From positions 1 to 64,000 of the forward strand of contig NZ_LZMH01000061.1 of assembly GCF_001673635.1 (NCBI RefSeq): a DNA stretch of 64,000 nt, given 5' to 3'. This document shows positions 44,796 through 54,554 of this stretch, piece by piece. The position numbers were made by a program, and so were the translations under genes. The stretch comes from Mycobacterium asiaticum (GTDB taxonomy: Bacteria; Actinomycetota; Actinomycetes; Mycobacteriales; Mycobacteriaceae). Within the stretch, counting starts at the first letter, position 1, and each line of letters starts with the position of its first letter. The notes under the pieces are model-generated. The model had not been told where the DNA came from. It saw only the letters and a program-made list of their open reading frames with translations, and searched no databases.

Positions 44796-45539
44796 ATGAT
44801 CGATCGGCGCCGTTCGCCGTGGCGCTTCGGTGTCCCGCTGGTGTGCCTGCTGGCCGGCCTGTTACTGGCCGCCACGCACGGGGTCTCCGGTGGATCGGAA
44901 ATCCGGCGCAGCGACGCTCCCCGACTGGTCGACCTGGTCCGTGAGACGCGCGACTCGGTCAGTCGCCTGGACTCCGAGCGGCAGGCGCTGACCAGCAAGA
45001 TCGACGCCTTTCATGGCCGCTCATCGGACACCGCGCTGCAGGCGATGCTCAGGCGGGCGGCCGAGCTGGCCGGCGAGGCGGACATGAATCCCGTCCATGG
45101 TCCGGGCCTGGTGGTAGTCCTCAACGACGCCCAGCGCGACGCCAACGGGCGCTTTCCTCGCGATGCCACGCCGGACGACCTCGTGGTGCACCAGCAGGAC
45201 ATCGACGGCGTCCTCAACGCGATGTGGAGTGCCGGCGCAGAGGCCATCCAGATGCAGGATCAGCGCATCATCGCGACCTCGGTCGTGCGCTGCGTCGGCA
45301 ACACGCTGCTGCTCAACGGGCGCACTTACAGCCCGCCCTATTCGATCACCGCGATCGGCAATGCCGCGGCCATGCAGGCCGCCCTGGCCGCCGCTCCCCT
45401 GGTGACGCTGTACAAGCAGTACGTGGTCCGGTTCGGGCTGGGCTACCGCGAGGAGGTCAAGTCCGACGTCGCGGTCGCGGGCCATGCCGATCCGGTGCGG
45501 TTGCACTTCGCGCAGCCGATAGGCCCGATCGGCTACTGA
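44796..45539 (+). CDS. DUF881 family protein (Rv0012-like)
   Basis: A 247-residue protein with one N-terminal membrane helix (FGVPLVCLLAGLLLAATHGVSG), a coiled-coil stretch (RETRDSVSRLDSERQALTSK) and the DUF881 domain (GPGLVVVLNDA, VVHQQDIDGVLNAMWSAGAE, VGNTLLLNGRTYSPPY). Members occur near division genes in actinobacteria and Firmicutes; their role is not established. It lies between divergent crgA and trpG. Confidence 0.9.
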   Translation: MIDRRRSPWRFGVPLVCLLAGLLLAATHGVSGGSEIRRSDAPRLVDLVRETRDSVSRLDSERQALTSKIDAFHGRSSDTALQAMLRRAAELAGEADMNPVHGPGLVVVLNDAQRDANGRFPRDATPDDLVVHQQDIDGVLNAMWSAGAEAIQMQDQRIIATSVVRCVGNTLLLNGRTYSPPYSITAIGNAAAMQAALAAAPLVTLYKQYVVRFGLGYREEVKSDVAVAGHADPVRLHFAQPIGPIGY

Positions 45540-45562
45540 CAACGGCGTTCCGGCACGGACGG

Positions 45563-45568
45563 TAACCT
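45563..45568 (+). promoter_or_regulatory. -10 element for a leaderless trpG transcript
   Basis: TAACCT fits TANNNT and ends 7 bases before the GTG at 45575, so transcription would begin at the start codon. No ribosome site precedes that GTG. Confidence 0.5.
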
Positions 45569-45574
45569 GTGACG

Positions 45575-46273
45575 GTGCGGATCCTGGTCGTCGACAACTA
45601 CGACAGCTTCGTGTTCAACCTGGTGCAGTACCTGGGCCAGCTGGGCGTCGAGGCGACAGTGTGGCGCAACGACGACGCCAGACTCAGTGACCCGGACGCG
45701 ATCGCCGCGGAGTTCGACGGCGTACTGCTCAGTCCCGGACCCGGAACCCCTGAACGTGCCGGCGCCTCCATCAGCCTGGTCCGCGCGTGCGCCGCGGCCC
45801 ACACGCCGCTACTCGGGGTATGTCTGGGACATCAGGCGATCGGCGTCGCGTTCGGCGCCACAGTGGACCGGGCGCCCGAGCTCCTGCACGGCAAGACCAG
45901 CAGCGTGCACCACGCGAATGATGGTGTGCTGCAAGGGCTTCCGGACCCGTTTACGGCGACCCGCTACCACTCGCTGACCATCCTGCCCGAATCGCTGCCC
46001 GCCGAGTTGCAAGCCATCGCCCACACCCCGAGCGGAGTGATCATGGCGGTCCGGCACACCGAGCTGCCGATCCACGGGGTGCAGTTCCATCCCGAGTCGA
46101 TACTCACCGAAGGTGGGCACCGGATGCTGGCGAACTGGCTGGTCTACTGCGGCTGGGCGCGCGACGACACCCTGGTTCGCCGACTGGAGAACGAGGTTCT
46201 CACGGCGGTCCGGCCGCACATCTCGGGCGGCCAATCCGGTCCCGAAGAGGCTACTGACCGAACCTCAGCGTGA
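45575..46273 (+). CDS. trpG: Glutamine amidotransferase component (TrpG/PabA)
   Basis: From GTG 45575 the protein is 232 residues, equal to M. tuberculosis TrpG, beginning MRILVVDNYDSFVFNLVQYL; a GTG two codons upstream is also in frame. It releases ammonia from glutamine for anthranilate synthase or aminodeoxychorismate synthase. The nucleophile Cys is in LLGVCLGHQAIG and the His/Glu pair in VQFHPESILTEGG. No trpE or pabB lies near it, so the partner cannot be told. Its 3' end overlaps the convergent pknB by 23 bases. Confidence 0.92.
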   Translation: MRILVVDNYDSFVFNLVQYLGQLGVEATVWRNDDARLSDPDAIAAEFDGVLLSPGPGTPERAGASISLVRACAAAHTPLLGVCLGHQAIGVAFGATVDRAPELLHGKTSSVHHANDGVLQGLPDPFTATRYHSLTILPESLPAELQAIAHTPSGVIMAVRHTELPIHGVQFHPESILTEGGHRMLANWLVYCGWARDDTLVRRLENEVLTAVRPHISGGQSGPEEATDRTSA

Positions 46274-48125
46274 TCACACCGTCGCGGTTGACGCCGGTCC
46301 CCGCCGCTGGGCTCTGAGAGACCACCTTGTTGTGCAGGTTGCCGCCGGCATCCACGTCGGCCCCCTTGTCCAGCACGCCGGTCCAGCCCAGCGCGCGTAG
46401 CCGGGGCTCGGCGTCCGTCCAGAACATGCCCGAGAGGTCGGGCATCAGGAACTGGTTGCCTTTGGACACCTGTATGTCGATTACCGAATCGACCGGAACC
46501 GTCTGACCCTTTGGGGGATTGGTGCTGATCACCTCCCCCGCCGGCTTGGTGCTGTCCACCTGCGACTGACTGAATTTGGTGAAGCCGTAGACCGTGAGGT
46601 TCTTCTGTGCCAGCTCGACGGTCTGCCCGGAGACGTCCGGAATCTCCTTGGTCTCGGGTCCGGAGCCCACAATGATCGTGATCACGTTGGTGATCGCCGA
46701 GGTCTGATTGGCCGGCGGGTTCGTGCCGATCACCTTGCCCGCCAGGTCCGGTGTGGACGGCGAATTGGCCTGCTTGAACTTGTTGAAACCGGCCGCGGTG
46801 AGCTTCTTGACCGCCTCGGAGTAGGTCAGCGCCGATACATCGGGCACCTCACGCTGCTCCGGGCCGGTCGACACGTTGATGGTGATCTCGTCGCCGGCAC
46901 CCACCGAGGTATTGGCGGCCGGGTCGGTGCTGATCACGTGGTCGGGCGGGATCGTGGAGTCGGGTTTTTGCTGGGTGCGCGTCTTGAAGCCCTTGTTCTG
47001 CAGCGAGGCGATCGCATCGGCCGAGGTCTGACCCCGCACGTCGGGCACCTGGACGTTGCGGGTACTACCGCCGAAGGTGTTGATCGCGATGGTGACCACG
47101 ATGGTCAGCACCGCCAGCACCGCGACGACCGCGATCCACCGGCCCACCGATCCGACGTTGCGGTCGTCGTCGGAGTCGTCGAAATTCTGGCGCGGCAACG
47201 GGTCGGTGCGCGGACCGCCGTGGCCCGACGACGACAGGAGCGACCGGCGCTCGGCGCCGGTGAGCACCTTGGGCGCCTCGGGCGGCTCGCCGTTGTGGAC
47301 CCGGACCAGGTCGGCCCGCATCTCGGCGGCGGTCTGGTAACGGTTTTCGGGATTTTTCGCCAGCGCCTTGAGCACCACGGCGTCCAAATCGGGGGAAATG
47401 CCGGCATGACGTTCCGAGGGCGGAACGGGGTCTTCCCGCACATGCTGGTATGCCACCGCCACCGGCGAATCGCCGGTAAAGGGCGGCTCACCGGTGAGCA
47501 CCTCGTAGAGCACGCAGCCCAGCGAATAGACGTCGGACCGGGCGTCCACCGAATCGCCGCGAGCCTGTTCCGGCGACAGGTATTGCGCCGTGCCGATCAC
47601 CGCCGCGGTCTGGGTCACGCTGTTACCGCTGTCCGCGATCGCCCGCGCGATGCCGAAGTCCATCACCTTCACCGCGTTGGTGGAGCTGATCATGATGTTC
47701 GCCGGCTTCACATCGCGGTGAATGATGCCGTTCTGATGGCTGAAGTTCAGCGCTTGACACGCGTCCGCGATGACCTCGATGGCCCGCTTGGGCGGCATCG
47801 GGCCGTCGTTGTGCACGATGTCGCGCAGTGTGACGCCGTCGACGTACTCCATGACGATGTAGGGCAACGGTCCGGCGGGCGTCTCGGCCTCGCCGGTGTC
47901 GTACACCGCCACGATGGCCGGGTGGTTCAGCGCGGCGGCGTTCTGCGCCTCGCGCCGGAACCGGAGATAGAAGCTGGGATCGCGGGCCAGGTCGGCGCGC
48001 AGCACCTTGACCGCGACGTCGCGGTGCAGCCGCGTGTCACGTGCGAGGTGAACTTCGGACATGCCTCCGAAACCGAGGATGTCACCGAGTTCGTAGCGGT
48101 CGGACAGGTGCTGAGGGGTGGTCAT
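46251..48125 (-). CDS. pknB: PASTA-domain Ser/Thr protein kinase PknB
   Basis: This 624-residue kinase controls growth and division. The kinase domain (1-280) shows LGFGGMSEV, Lys40, IIHRDVKPANIM, DFG and the activation-loop threonines in TQTAAVIGTAQYLSPE. A membrane helix (WIAVVAVLAVLTIVVTIAINTF) at about 330-352 leads to four extracellular PASTA repeats that bind muropeptides and lipid II. Known substrates include CwlM, MurJ, FhaA/FhaB partners and PstP, all encoded in this window. It is the last gene of the leftward fhaA-pknB operon; its ATG overlaps pknA by 4 bp. Confidence 0.98.
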   Translation of the reverse strand: MTTPQHLSDRYELGDILGFGGMSEVHLARDTRLHRDVAVKVLRADLARDPSFYLRFRREAQNAAALNHPAIVAVYDTGEAETPAGPLPYIVMEYVDGVTLRDIVHNDGPMPPKRAIEVIADACQALNFSHQNGIIHRDVKPANIMISSTNAVKVMDFGIARAIADSGNSVTQTAAVIGTAQYLSPEQARGDSVDARSDVYSLGCVLYEVLTGEPPFTGDSPVAVAYQHVREDPVPPSERHAGISPDLDAVVLKALAKNPENRYQTAAEMRADLVRVHNGEPPEAPKVLTGAERRSLLSSSGHGGPRTDPLPRQNFDDSDDDRNVGSVGRWIAVVAVLAVLTIVVTIAINTFGGSTRNVQVPDVRGQTSADAIASLQNKGFKTRTQQKPDSTIPPDHVISTDPAANTSVGAGDEITINVSTGPEQREVPDVSALTYSEAVKKLTAAGFNKFKQANSPSTPDLAGKVIGTNPPANQTSAITNVITIIVGSGPETKEIPDVSGQTVELAQKNLTVYGFTKFSQSQVDSTKPAGEVISTNPPKGQTVPVDSVIDIQVSKGNQFLMPDLSGMFWTDAEPRLRALGWTGVLDKGADVDAGGNLHNKVVSQSPAAGTGVNRDGVITLRFGQ

Positions 48126-49378
48126 CGCGCATTCTCGAATCGGGCGGGCGCCGCGTGCAGTCCAGGATTACCTGTTTCTGCGCGATCCGTCCAATCCACA
48201 ATGATGCCCGGACCAGGGCCGTAGCCGGCGTCCGGCGCGCTCCCGGTATTGGTGACAGTTGGCGGCGACGGCTGCTGCTGCTGCGTGTCGGCTTTCGAGT
48301 TGATGACGATGAGCACCGCGATGATGATCGCCAGCGCACCGAGCACCCCGGCGGCCCAGAGCAGCGCCCGCTGTCCCGAGGAGAACGTGCGTCGAGCCGG
48401 TGGCGGCCGGTGCCCGCGGGCGGCGCGCCGCGGCGCCGTGCTGCGGGTGGCGGGCGAAGGCGCGATGCGGGCCGGTGCGGCCGACGGGATCGCCGCCGGC
48501 GCAGCCCGGCCGGCCGGCGGCGTCGCGCTGGGCCGGGGTGGGCGCCGACCCGCCCGGACGGCGGCGACCGCATCGGCGAAGGGCCCCCCGCTGCGGTAGC
48601 GCTGGCTGGGGTTCTTCACCAGAGTGATCTCGATGAGCTCCCGGACGTTGGGCGGCAGGTCGGCCGGCAACGGCGGCGGCGGCTCTTTGATGTGCTTCAT
48701 GGCCACCGTGAGCGCGCCATCACCGGTGAATGGCCGCTTGCCCGAAACCACCTCATAGCCGACCACACCCAGCGCGTAGACGTCACTGGCCGGCGTTGCG
48801 TCGTGGCCGAGGGCCTGTTCCGGCGCGATGTACTGGGCGGTGCCCATCACCATGCCGGTCTGGGTCACCGGGGCGGCGTCGACAGCCTTGGCGATGCCGA
48901 AGTCGGTGATCTTCACCTGGCCGGTTGGCGTGATGAGGATGTTGCCGGGCTTGACGTCGCGGTGCACCAGGCCGGCGGCGTGGGCGATCTGAAGCGCGCG
49001 GCCAGTCTGTTCGAGCATGTCCAGCGCGTGCCGCAGGGACAGCCGGCCGGTGCGTTTGAGCACCGAGTTCAGCGGCTCGCCGTTGACCAGCTCCATCACC
49101 AGGTAGGCCGTGCGGCCCTCCCCGTCCATCGCGCTTTCCCCATAGTCGTGGACCTGCGCGATTCCGGGATGGTTGAGCATCGCAGTGGTGCGCGCCTCCG
49201 CGCGGAACCGCTCGATGAACTCCGGGTCCTGGGAAAACTCCTGCTTGAGCACTTTGACCGCGACGCGCCGGCCGAGGCGGCTGTCCACCGCCTCCCATAC
49301 CTGGCCCATGCCGCCGGTGGCGATGAGCCGCTGCAGGCGGTATCTGCCCGACAGCGTCACCCCAACGCGGGGACTCAT
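48122..49378 (-). CDS. pknA: Ser/Thr protein kinase PknA
   Basis: A 418-residue kinase: glycine loop ATGGMGQV, Lys42, LVHRDVKPGNIL, DFG, then a Pro/Ala/Arg-rich juxtamembrane segment, a membrane helix (ALLWAAGVLGALAIIIAVLIVI) and a short outside tail without PASTA repeats. With PknB it is essential for mycobacterial growth and phosphorylates Wag31 and others. A 91-base gap separates it from pbpA, and it overlaps pknB. Confidence 0.97.
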   Translation of the reverse strand: MSPRVGVTLSGRYRLQRLIATGGMGQVWEAVDSRLGRRVAVKVLKQEFSQDPEFIERFRAEARTTAMLNHPGIAQVHDYGESAMDGEGRTAYLVMELVNGEPLNSVLKRTGRLSLRHALDMLEQTGRALQIAHAAGLVHRDVKPGNILITPTGQVKITDFGIAKAVDAAPVTQTGMVMGTAQYIAPEQALGHDATPASDVYALGVVGYEVVSGKRPFTGDGALTVAMKHIKEPPPPLPADLPPNVRELIEITLVKNPSQRYRSGGPFADAVAAVRAGRRPPRPSATPPAGRAAPAAIPSAAPARIAPSPATRSTAPRRAARGHRPPPARRTFSSGQRALLWAAGVLGALAIIIAVLIVINSKADTQQQQPSPPTVTNTGSAPDAGYGPGPGIIVDWTDRAETGNPGLHAAPARFENAR

Positions 49379-49469
49379 GTTTCCCCTCGCTCAGGTCCGA
49401 CGCGACGTCGGCGACCCGCGCTTGCGACGGGTCGTGCCATCGCTGCAATCCTCACTCGCCTGTGGCGAC

Positions 49470-50948
49470 TCATGGTCCCCCTTGCAAAGCAGCCTCGATC
49501 ACTGCCCGCCCGATCGGCGCGGCCAATGCGCCTCCGGTCGCGGACAGACGATCGCCACCGTTCTCGACCAGCACTGCCACCGCAACCTTCGGGGCCTGCG
49601 CGGGTGCGAAGGCGATGTACCACGCGTGCGGCGGAGTGTGCCGCGGGTCGGTGCCATGCTCTGCGGTGCCCGTCTTGGATGCGATCTGCACGCCGGGAAT
49701 CGCCCCTTTCTGCTGTGCGAGTTTCTCGGCGCCGACCATCAGCTCTGCTAGCTTAGCGGCGACCTGCGGCGACACTGCGCGGCGCTGCTGATACGGGGCG
49801 GTGGTGCTGATATTGGCCAGGTCCGGCCCCTTGAGGCTCTCGACGAGGTAGGGCCGCATCATCACGCCACCGTTGGCGATGGCCGCGGCCACCTCCGCAT
49901 TCTGCAGCGGGGTGAGCGCCACATCCTTCTGCCCGATGCTGGTCATCCCCAGCGCCGCACCGTCGGCGATGGCGCCCACCGTCGATTCGGCGACCTGCAG
50001 CGGAATCGGCTCCGGAGCGGTGTCCAGGCCGAACGCCTGCGCCATGCTGCGCAGCGCGTCGGCGCCGGTCGACAGACCGAGCTGGACGAACGCGGTATTG
50101 CACGATTTGGCGAACGCCTCGCTCAGCGACACGGTGGGTTCGGAGCTGCACGCGGTGCGACCGTAGTTCTCCAGGGTGGCGGTGCTGTTCGGCAGCGGGA
50201 TGGTCGGTGCCGACGTCAGCTGCTGGTTCACGGTCGCCCCGGCCTGCAGGGCCGCGGCTGTGGTGATCACCTTGAAGGTCGACCCGGGCGGGTAGGTTTC
50301 CGAGATCGCGCGATTGATCAGCGGGTTGTCGGGGTTGTCGCGGAGTCGCTGCCAGGCCTGAGCCTGTACCTCGGCGTTGTGGGATGCCAGCAGATTGGGG
50401 TCATAGGACGGCGACGACACCAGCGCCAGGATCTTGCCGGTGGCCGGTTCGATGGCGACCACGGCCCCCTTGCAGGGCGGTCCCCCGCAGCCCTGCTGCA
50501 TCGCATCCCAACCGGCCTGCTGGATGCGCGGGTTGATGGTGGTGTCGACGTTGCCGCCGCGGGGGTCGCGCCCGGTGAAGAAGTCGGCCAGCCGGCGACC
50601 GAACAGCCGCTCGTCGGATCCGTTGAGCAGCAGATCTTCGGCACGTTCCAGGCCGGCGCTGGAATAACGCAGTGAGTAGAAGCCGGTGACCGGCGCGAAC
50701 ACCTCCGGGTTGGGATAAACCCGCAGGAAGCGGAACCGGCTGTCGGTGGCCACCGAATAAGCCAGCAGTTGGCCGCCGGCGATGATCTGTCCCCGCTGCC
50801 GCGAGTACTCGTCGAGCAGGACCCGCTGGTTGCGGGGGTCGGCACGCAACCCGTCCGCCGTGAAAACCTGCGTCATGGTGGCGTTGAGCAACAGCAGGAC
50901 GATCAACGCCATCACGGTCATCGAGATCCGGCGCAGCGAGGTGTTCAT
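49470..50948 (-). CDS. pbpA: Penicillin-binding protein PbpA (class B transpeptidase)
   Basis: A 492-residue class B PBP with an N-terminal membrane anchor (MTVMALIVLLLLNATMTQVF). The active site motifs are Ser223-Thr-Phe-Lys226, SCN (AKSCNTAFVQLGL) and KTG (ASKTGTAEHG). It cross-links peptidoglycan during septation and elongation together with RodA. The start overlaps the rodA stop by 4 bp, which fixes it despite upstream open frame. Confidence 0.96.
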   Translation of the reverse strand: MNTSLRRISMTVMALIVLLLLNATMTQVFTADGLRADPRNQRVLLDEYSRQRGQIIAGGQLLAYSVATDSRFRFLRVYPNPEVFAPVTGFYSLRYSSAGLERAEDLLLNGSDERLFGRRLADFFTGRDPRGGNVDTTINPRIQQAGWDAMQQGCGGPPCKGAVVAIEPATGKILALVSSPSYDPNLLASHNAEVQAQAWQRLRDNPDNPLINRAISETYPPGSTFKVITTAAALQAGATVNQQLTSAPTIPLPNSTATLENYGRTACSSEPTVSLSEAFAKSCNTAFVQLGLSTGADALRSMAQAFGLDTAPEPIPLQVAESTVGAIADGAALGMTSIGQKDVALTPLQNAEVAAAIANGGVMMRPYLVESLKGPDLANISTTAPYQQRRAVSPQVAAKLAELMVGAEKLAQQKGAIPGVQIASKTGTAEHGTDPRHTPPHAWYIAFAPAQAPKVAVAVLVENGGDRLSATGGALAAPIGRAVIEAALQGGP

Positions 50949-52357
50949 ACGCGCTCGATCACCTCGGTGCTGGCCGCCGCGATCGGCGACTTCTTGCGCG
51001 GGCGGGTGCGCAGCGGACGACGCGCCCCGTCGGAGACGCGAGCCAGGATGCCCAGTAGCACGTAGTTCGCCAGCAGCGACGAGCCGCCGTAGGACATCCA
51101 CGGTGTGGTCAGACCGGTCAGCGGGATCAGCTTGGTGACGCCGCCGACGACGATGAACAGCTGAATCGCCAGTGTCGAGGACAGGCCGGCGGCAAGCAGC
51201 TTGCCGAAGCTGTCCCGGGTGGCGATCGCGGTGCGCATCCCGCGGATGATGACGATCGTGTAGAGCATCAGGATGCTGGCCAGCCCGACCAGCCCGAGCT
51301 CCTCGCCGAAGGCGGCGATGATGAAGTCGGTTGAGGCGGCAGGAACGGTGTCCGGCTGGCCGTTGCCCAGCCCGGTGCCGAAGATGCCACCGGTGGCGAA
51401 GCTGAACAGCGCCTGCACCATTTGGTATCCGCTGCCGTCGGGGTCGGCGAACGGGTCCAGCCACGTCTGCACCCGGACCCGCACGTGCGAGAAAAGGTAG
51501 TACGCCACCACGCTTCCCGCGGCGAACAGCACCAGCCCGAGCACCACCCAGCTGAACCGCTGCGTGGCCAGGTACACCACCACCAGAAACGACGCATACA
51601 GCAGCAGCGAGGTCCCGAGATCCTTCTCGAAGACCATCACCCCCACCGAGATCACCCACGCCGCCAGCAGCGGCGCGAGGTCGCGCGGCCGCGGCAGGGT
51701 CATGCCCATCAAATGCTTGCCGGCGCTGGTGAACAGGTTGCGCTTGGCCACCAGGACCGCAGAGAAGAAAATCAGCAGCAGGATCTTGGAGAACTCAGCT
51801 GGCTGAATTGAGAAGCCCGGCAAGCGAATCCAGATCTTGGCACCGTTCTGCTCGGACAGCGAGGCGGGCAGCAGCGCGGGGATCACCAGAAAAATCAGGC
51901 CGGTGAGGCCGCAGATGTAGCCGTACCGGGCGAGTTGCCGGTGATCCTTTAGGAACGTCACCACCAACGCGAAGGCGGTGACACCGACCAGCGTCCAGAG
52001 CATCTGCTGGTTGGCACTCGGGTGGCCGTGACGGCCAACTTCCTTGTCCACCAAGTCAAGTCGATGAATCATCACCAGACCGAGCCCGTTGAGCAGCGCC
52101 ACCACCGGCAACAGCAACGGATCGGTGTAGGGCGCGAAACGGCGCAACGTCAGATGCGCGATTCCGAACAGCGCCAGAAAACCCAGCCCATAGGTGCTCA
52201 GGTCCCAGTGCAGGCCGCGCTCCTGGTTGGCCTCCACGATGAACAGCGCGGCGATGGTGATCAGCGCGGCGAAACACAACAGCAGCAACTCGGCATTGCG
52301 CCGAGTCGGCAAGGGTGGGGTCACCGCTACCGGTGCCGGCAGTTCCGTCGTCGTCAT
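50945..52357 (-). CDS. rodA: SEDS peptidoglycan glycosyltransferase RodA
   Basis: This 470-residue polytopic protein polymerises lipid II into glycan. SEDS signatures include IQPAEFSKILLLIFFSA, FEKDLGTSLLLYASF and TGIFGTGLGNGQ-like region (GGIFGTGLGNGQPDTVPAASTDFI) and GLTTPWMSYGGSSLLANY. The ATG overlaps the pstP stop by 4 bp. Its product pairs with PbpA, the next gene. Confidence 0.97.
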   Translation of the reverse strand: MTTTELPAPVAVTPPLPTRRNAELLLLCFAALITIAALFIVEANQERGLHWDLSTYGLGFLALFGIAHLTLRRFAPYTDPLLLPVVALLNGLGLVMIHRLDLVDKEVGRHGHPSANQQMLWTLVGVTAFALVVTFLKDHRQLARYGYICGLTGLIFLVIPALLPASLSEQNGAKIWIRLPGFSIQPAEFSKILLLIFFSAVLVAKRNLFTSAGKHLMGMTLPRPRDLAPLLAAWVISVGVMVFEKDLGTSLLLYASFLVVVYLATQRFSWVVLGLVLFAAGSVVAYYLFSHVRVRVQTWLDPFADPDGSGYQMVQALFSFATGGIFGTGLGNGQPDTVPAASTDFIIAAFGEELGLVGLASILMLYTIVIIRGMRTAIATRDSFGKLLAAGLSSTLAIQLFIVVGGVTKLIPLTGLTTPWMSYGGSSLLANYVLLGILARVSDGARRPLRTRPRKKSPIAAASTEVIERV

Positions 52358-53901
52358 GCCGCTGCCCGGCAGTTCACGCCTTGCTGTGCGGGTTGCGGGT
52401 TTTCGCTCGTCGTCGGCGACGTCGCCGGCGGCGTCGAGGACGACGGCGTAGCAGGCGCTGCCGGGGTGGTGCTGGGGGGTGTCGTCGAAATGGTGGAGGG
52501 GTTGGCTGAAGTGGTCGAAGTGCTCGACGTGGACGGTGTGGCCGATTGGGTGCCGGGGGCCGGCGACGCCGGCGGATTGGACTCGGGTGTGCCGCTGCTG
52601 TTGGTCGACGGCGCCGGTGGCTCCGGCGGTGACGTCGCTCGGGCGGGTGGGCATTCCGGCAGCAGCGACTTGGCCAACTCGCGCAGCTGCTTACGGGCGC
52701 CCTCGAGGGTGTCGGCGGGCAACCCGTCCTGCACCGACTTGCGGGCCGAGGGGTTGAGATCCTCCAGCTTCACCTGCCGGCACCCCGATTGGTCGGGACT
52801 GGCCTCGGAGATCTCGTTGCCCTTGAGGCATCCCACCGAGTAGGTGCTGTGCAGGGACAACCCCAGCAATGAGCCCTGAATGCCGCGCATGATGGCGACC
52901 GTGCCGTTGTCGTTGGCGACGTAATAGTTGTTGCGGATGATTGCGTTGCCGATGCCCAGACCGGCGATCAACAGCAGCAATGCGAGCGCGATGACCAGCC
53001 CGAGCCGTCGGCGTGACCAGCGACGGCGAGGCGGTTCGACCGGCGGGGCAACCCGTTTGGTGACTTCGCCCTTGCGCTGGCCGATCGCCGAGGCGCGGCC
53101 GGCCGCGGTGTTGGGCAGGGTCAGCTGGTCCTCGTCGCCGTCCCCGGATACCGCCCCGGCCAGGATCGGCTGCGTCTGGCCGAACTCGTCGTCGACGACG
53201 TCCGCGACGACGACGGTGACGTTGTCCGGGCCGCCACCACGCAACGCCAATTCGATGAGGCGATAAGCACTTTCGGCGACATCGGGGATCTGCAGGGCCT
53301 CGGCGATGGTCTCGTCGCTGACCGGGTCGGAGAGTCCGTCCGAGCACAGCAGGTAACGGTCGCCGGCCCTGGCCTCCCGCATCGTCAGGGTGGGCTCGAC
53401 CTCGTGGCCAGTCAGCGCCCGCATGATCAGCGAACGCTGCGGGTGGCTGTGTGCCTCCTCGGCGGTGATCCGGCCCTCGTCGACCAAGGTCTGGACGAAG
53501 GTGTCGTCCTTGGTGATCTGTGACAGTTCGCCGTCGCGGAACAGGTAACCGCGCGAGTCGCCGATGTGCACCAGGCCGAGCCGGTTGCCGGCGAACAGGA
53601 TGGCGGTCAGCGTGGTGCCCATGCCCTCGAGGTCGGGTTCCATTTCGACCTGGGCGGCGATCGCGGCGTTGCCGGCCCGCACCGCGTTGTCGAGCTTGGC
53701 CAGCAGGTCACCACCGGGCTCGTCGTCGTCGAGATGGGCCAGCGCGGCAATCACCAATTGCGAGGCGACCTCGCCCGCCGCGTGGCCGCCCATACCGTCG
53801 GCCAGGGCCAGCAACCGCGCTCCGGCGTAGACGGAGTCTTCGTTGTTGGCGCGTACCAGGCCGCGATCACTGCGAGCGGCGTACCGCAGGACGAGGGTCA
53901 C
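52354..53901 (-). CDS. pstP: PP2C-type Ser/Thr phosphatase PstP
   Basis: A 515-residue protein. The first 240 residues are a PP2C phosphatase with metal-binding aspartates in VRANNEDSVYAG, LADGMGGHAAGE, HIGDSRGYL and LLCSDGLSDPVSD. A membrane helix (LGLVIALALLLLIAGLGIGNAI, about 305-327) leads to an outside domain that ends in a Ser/Thr/Pro-rich tail. It reverses PknA and PknB phosphorylation. It is in operon with rodA (overlap) and follows fhaB after 64 bases. Confidence 0.97.
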   Translation of the reverse strand: MTLVLRYAARSDRGLVRANNEDSVYAGARLLALADGMGGHAAGEVASQLVIAALAHLDDDEPGGDLLAKLDNAVRAGNAAIAAQVEMEPDLEGMGTTLTAILFAGNRLGLVHIGDSRGYLFRDGELSQITKDDTFVQTLVDEGRITAEEAHSHPQRSLIMRALTGHEVEPTLTMREARAGDRYLLCSDGLSDPVSDETIAEALQIPDVAESAYRLIELALRGGGPDNVTVVVADVVDDEFGQTQPILAGAVSGDGDEDQLTLPNTAAGRASAIGQRKGEVTKRVAPPVEPPRRRWSRRRLGLVIALALLLLIAGLGIGNAIIRNNYYVANDNGTVAIMRGIQGSLLGLSLHSTYSVGCLKGNEISEASPDQSGCRQVKLEDLNPSARKSVQDGLPADTLEGARKQLRELAKSLLPECPPARATSPPEPPAPSTNSSGTPESNPPASPAPGTQSATPSTSSTSTTSANPSTISTTPPSTTPAAPATPSSSTPPATSPTTSENPQPAQQGVNCRAAA

Positions 53902-53965
53902 GGGCGCAACTCCTCAATCCCGGCGGTGAAACCGGCCGAGCCGGCACCGTCGTCGTAGCCGCGCG

Positions 53966-54430
53966 TCACGGGCGTAACTCTATTGCCGTCTTGCCGATCC
54001 GAACCGGCGTACCTATGGGAACTCTTACCGCAGTCGTCACCTTCGCCCTGTCGAGGTAAGTGCCGTTGGTCGATCCTAGATCTTCCACATACCATTCCGA
54101 GCCGCGCTGAGACAGCCTCGCATGCCGTGTCGAGGCGTAATCGTCAGTCAACACCAAGGTCGAGTCATCCGCGCGGCCAATCAGCACCGGTTGTCCACTC
54201 AGGGTGATGCGCGCGCCCTGCAGAGCACCCTCGGTCACCACGAGATAGCGGGCGGCGTCGCGGCGCTGGCGGGACAGTAGGTTTCCCCGCAGGGTAAGAC
54301 CGCGCCGCACCATCACCGCGCCCGTCGGCGCATAGATGTCAGTGCGCAGGATCCGCAACACCGACCAGATGAACAGCCACAGCAGCATCAGGAAACCGGC
54401 ACGCGTCAGTTGCAGTACCAACCCCTGCAT
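53966..54430 (-). CDS. fhaB: FHA-domain protein FhaB (FipA)
   Basis: From ATG 54430, preceded by AAAGGA, the protein is 154 residues. A membrane helix (AGFLMLLWLFIWSVLRIL) leads to an FHA domain: ITLSGQPVLIGRADDSTLVL, YASTRHARLS and DLGSTNGTYLD, the phosphothreonine-binding loops. FhaB links PknA/PknB signalling to FtsZ and FtsQ under oxidative stress in M. tuberculosis. Position matches Rv0019c. Confidence 0.95.
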   Translation of the reverse strand: MQGLVLQLTRAGFLMLLWLFIWSVLRILRTDIYAPTGAVMVRRGLTLRGNLLSRQRRDAARYLVVTEGALQGARITLSGQPVLIGRADDSTLVLTDDYASTRHARLSQRGSEWYVEDLGSTNGTYLDRAKVTTAVRVPIGTPVRIGKTAIELRP

Positions 54431-54554
54431 CTGGCGGTCCTTTCCGTCCCGGCACTGCCCTCCCCGCGCCCCTGTTGCCGAGCACCTCGGCAAAGTCACG
54501 ATACTTCGACAGCGGCCGACGCGGGAGATGCGCGACCGCTTCGAAACAATGGGT

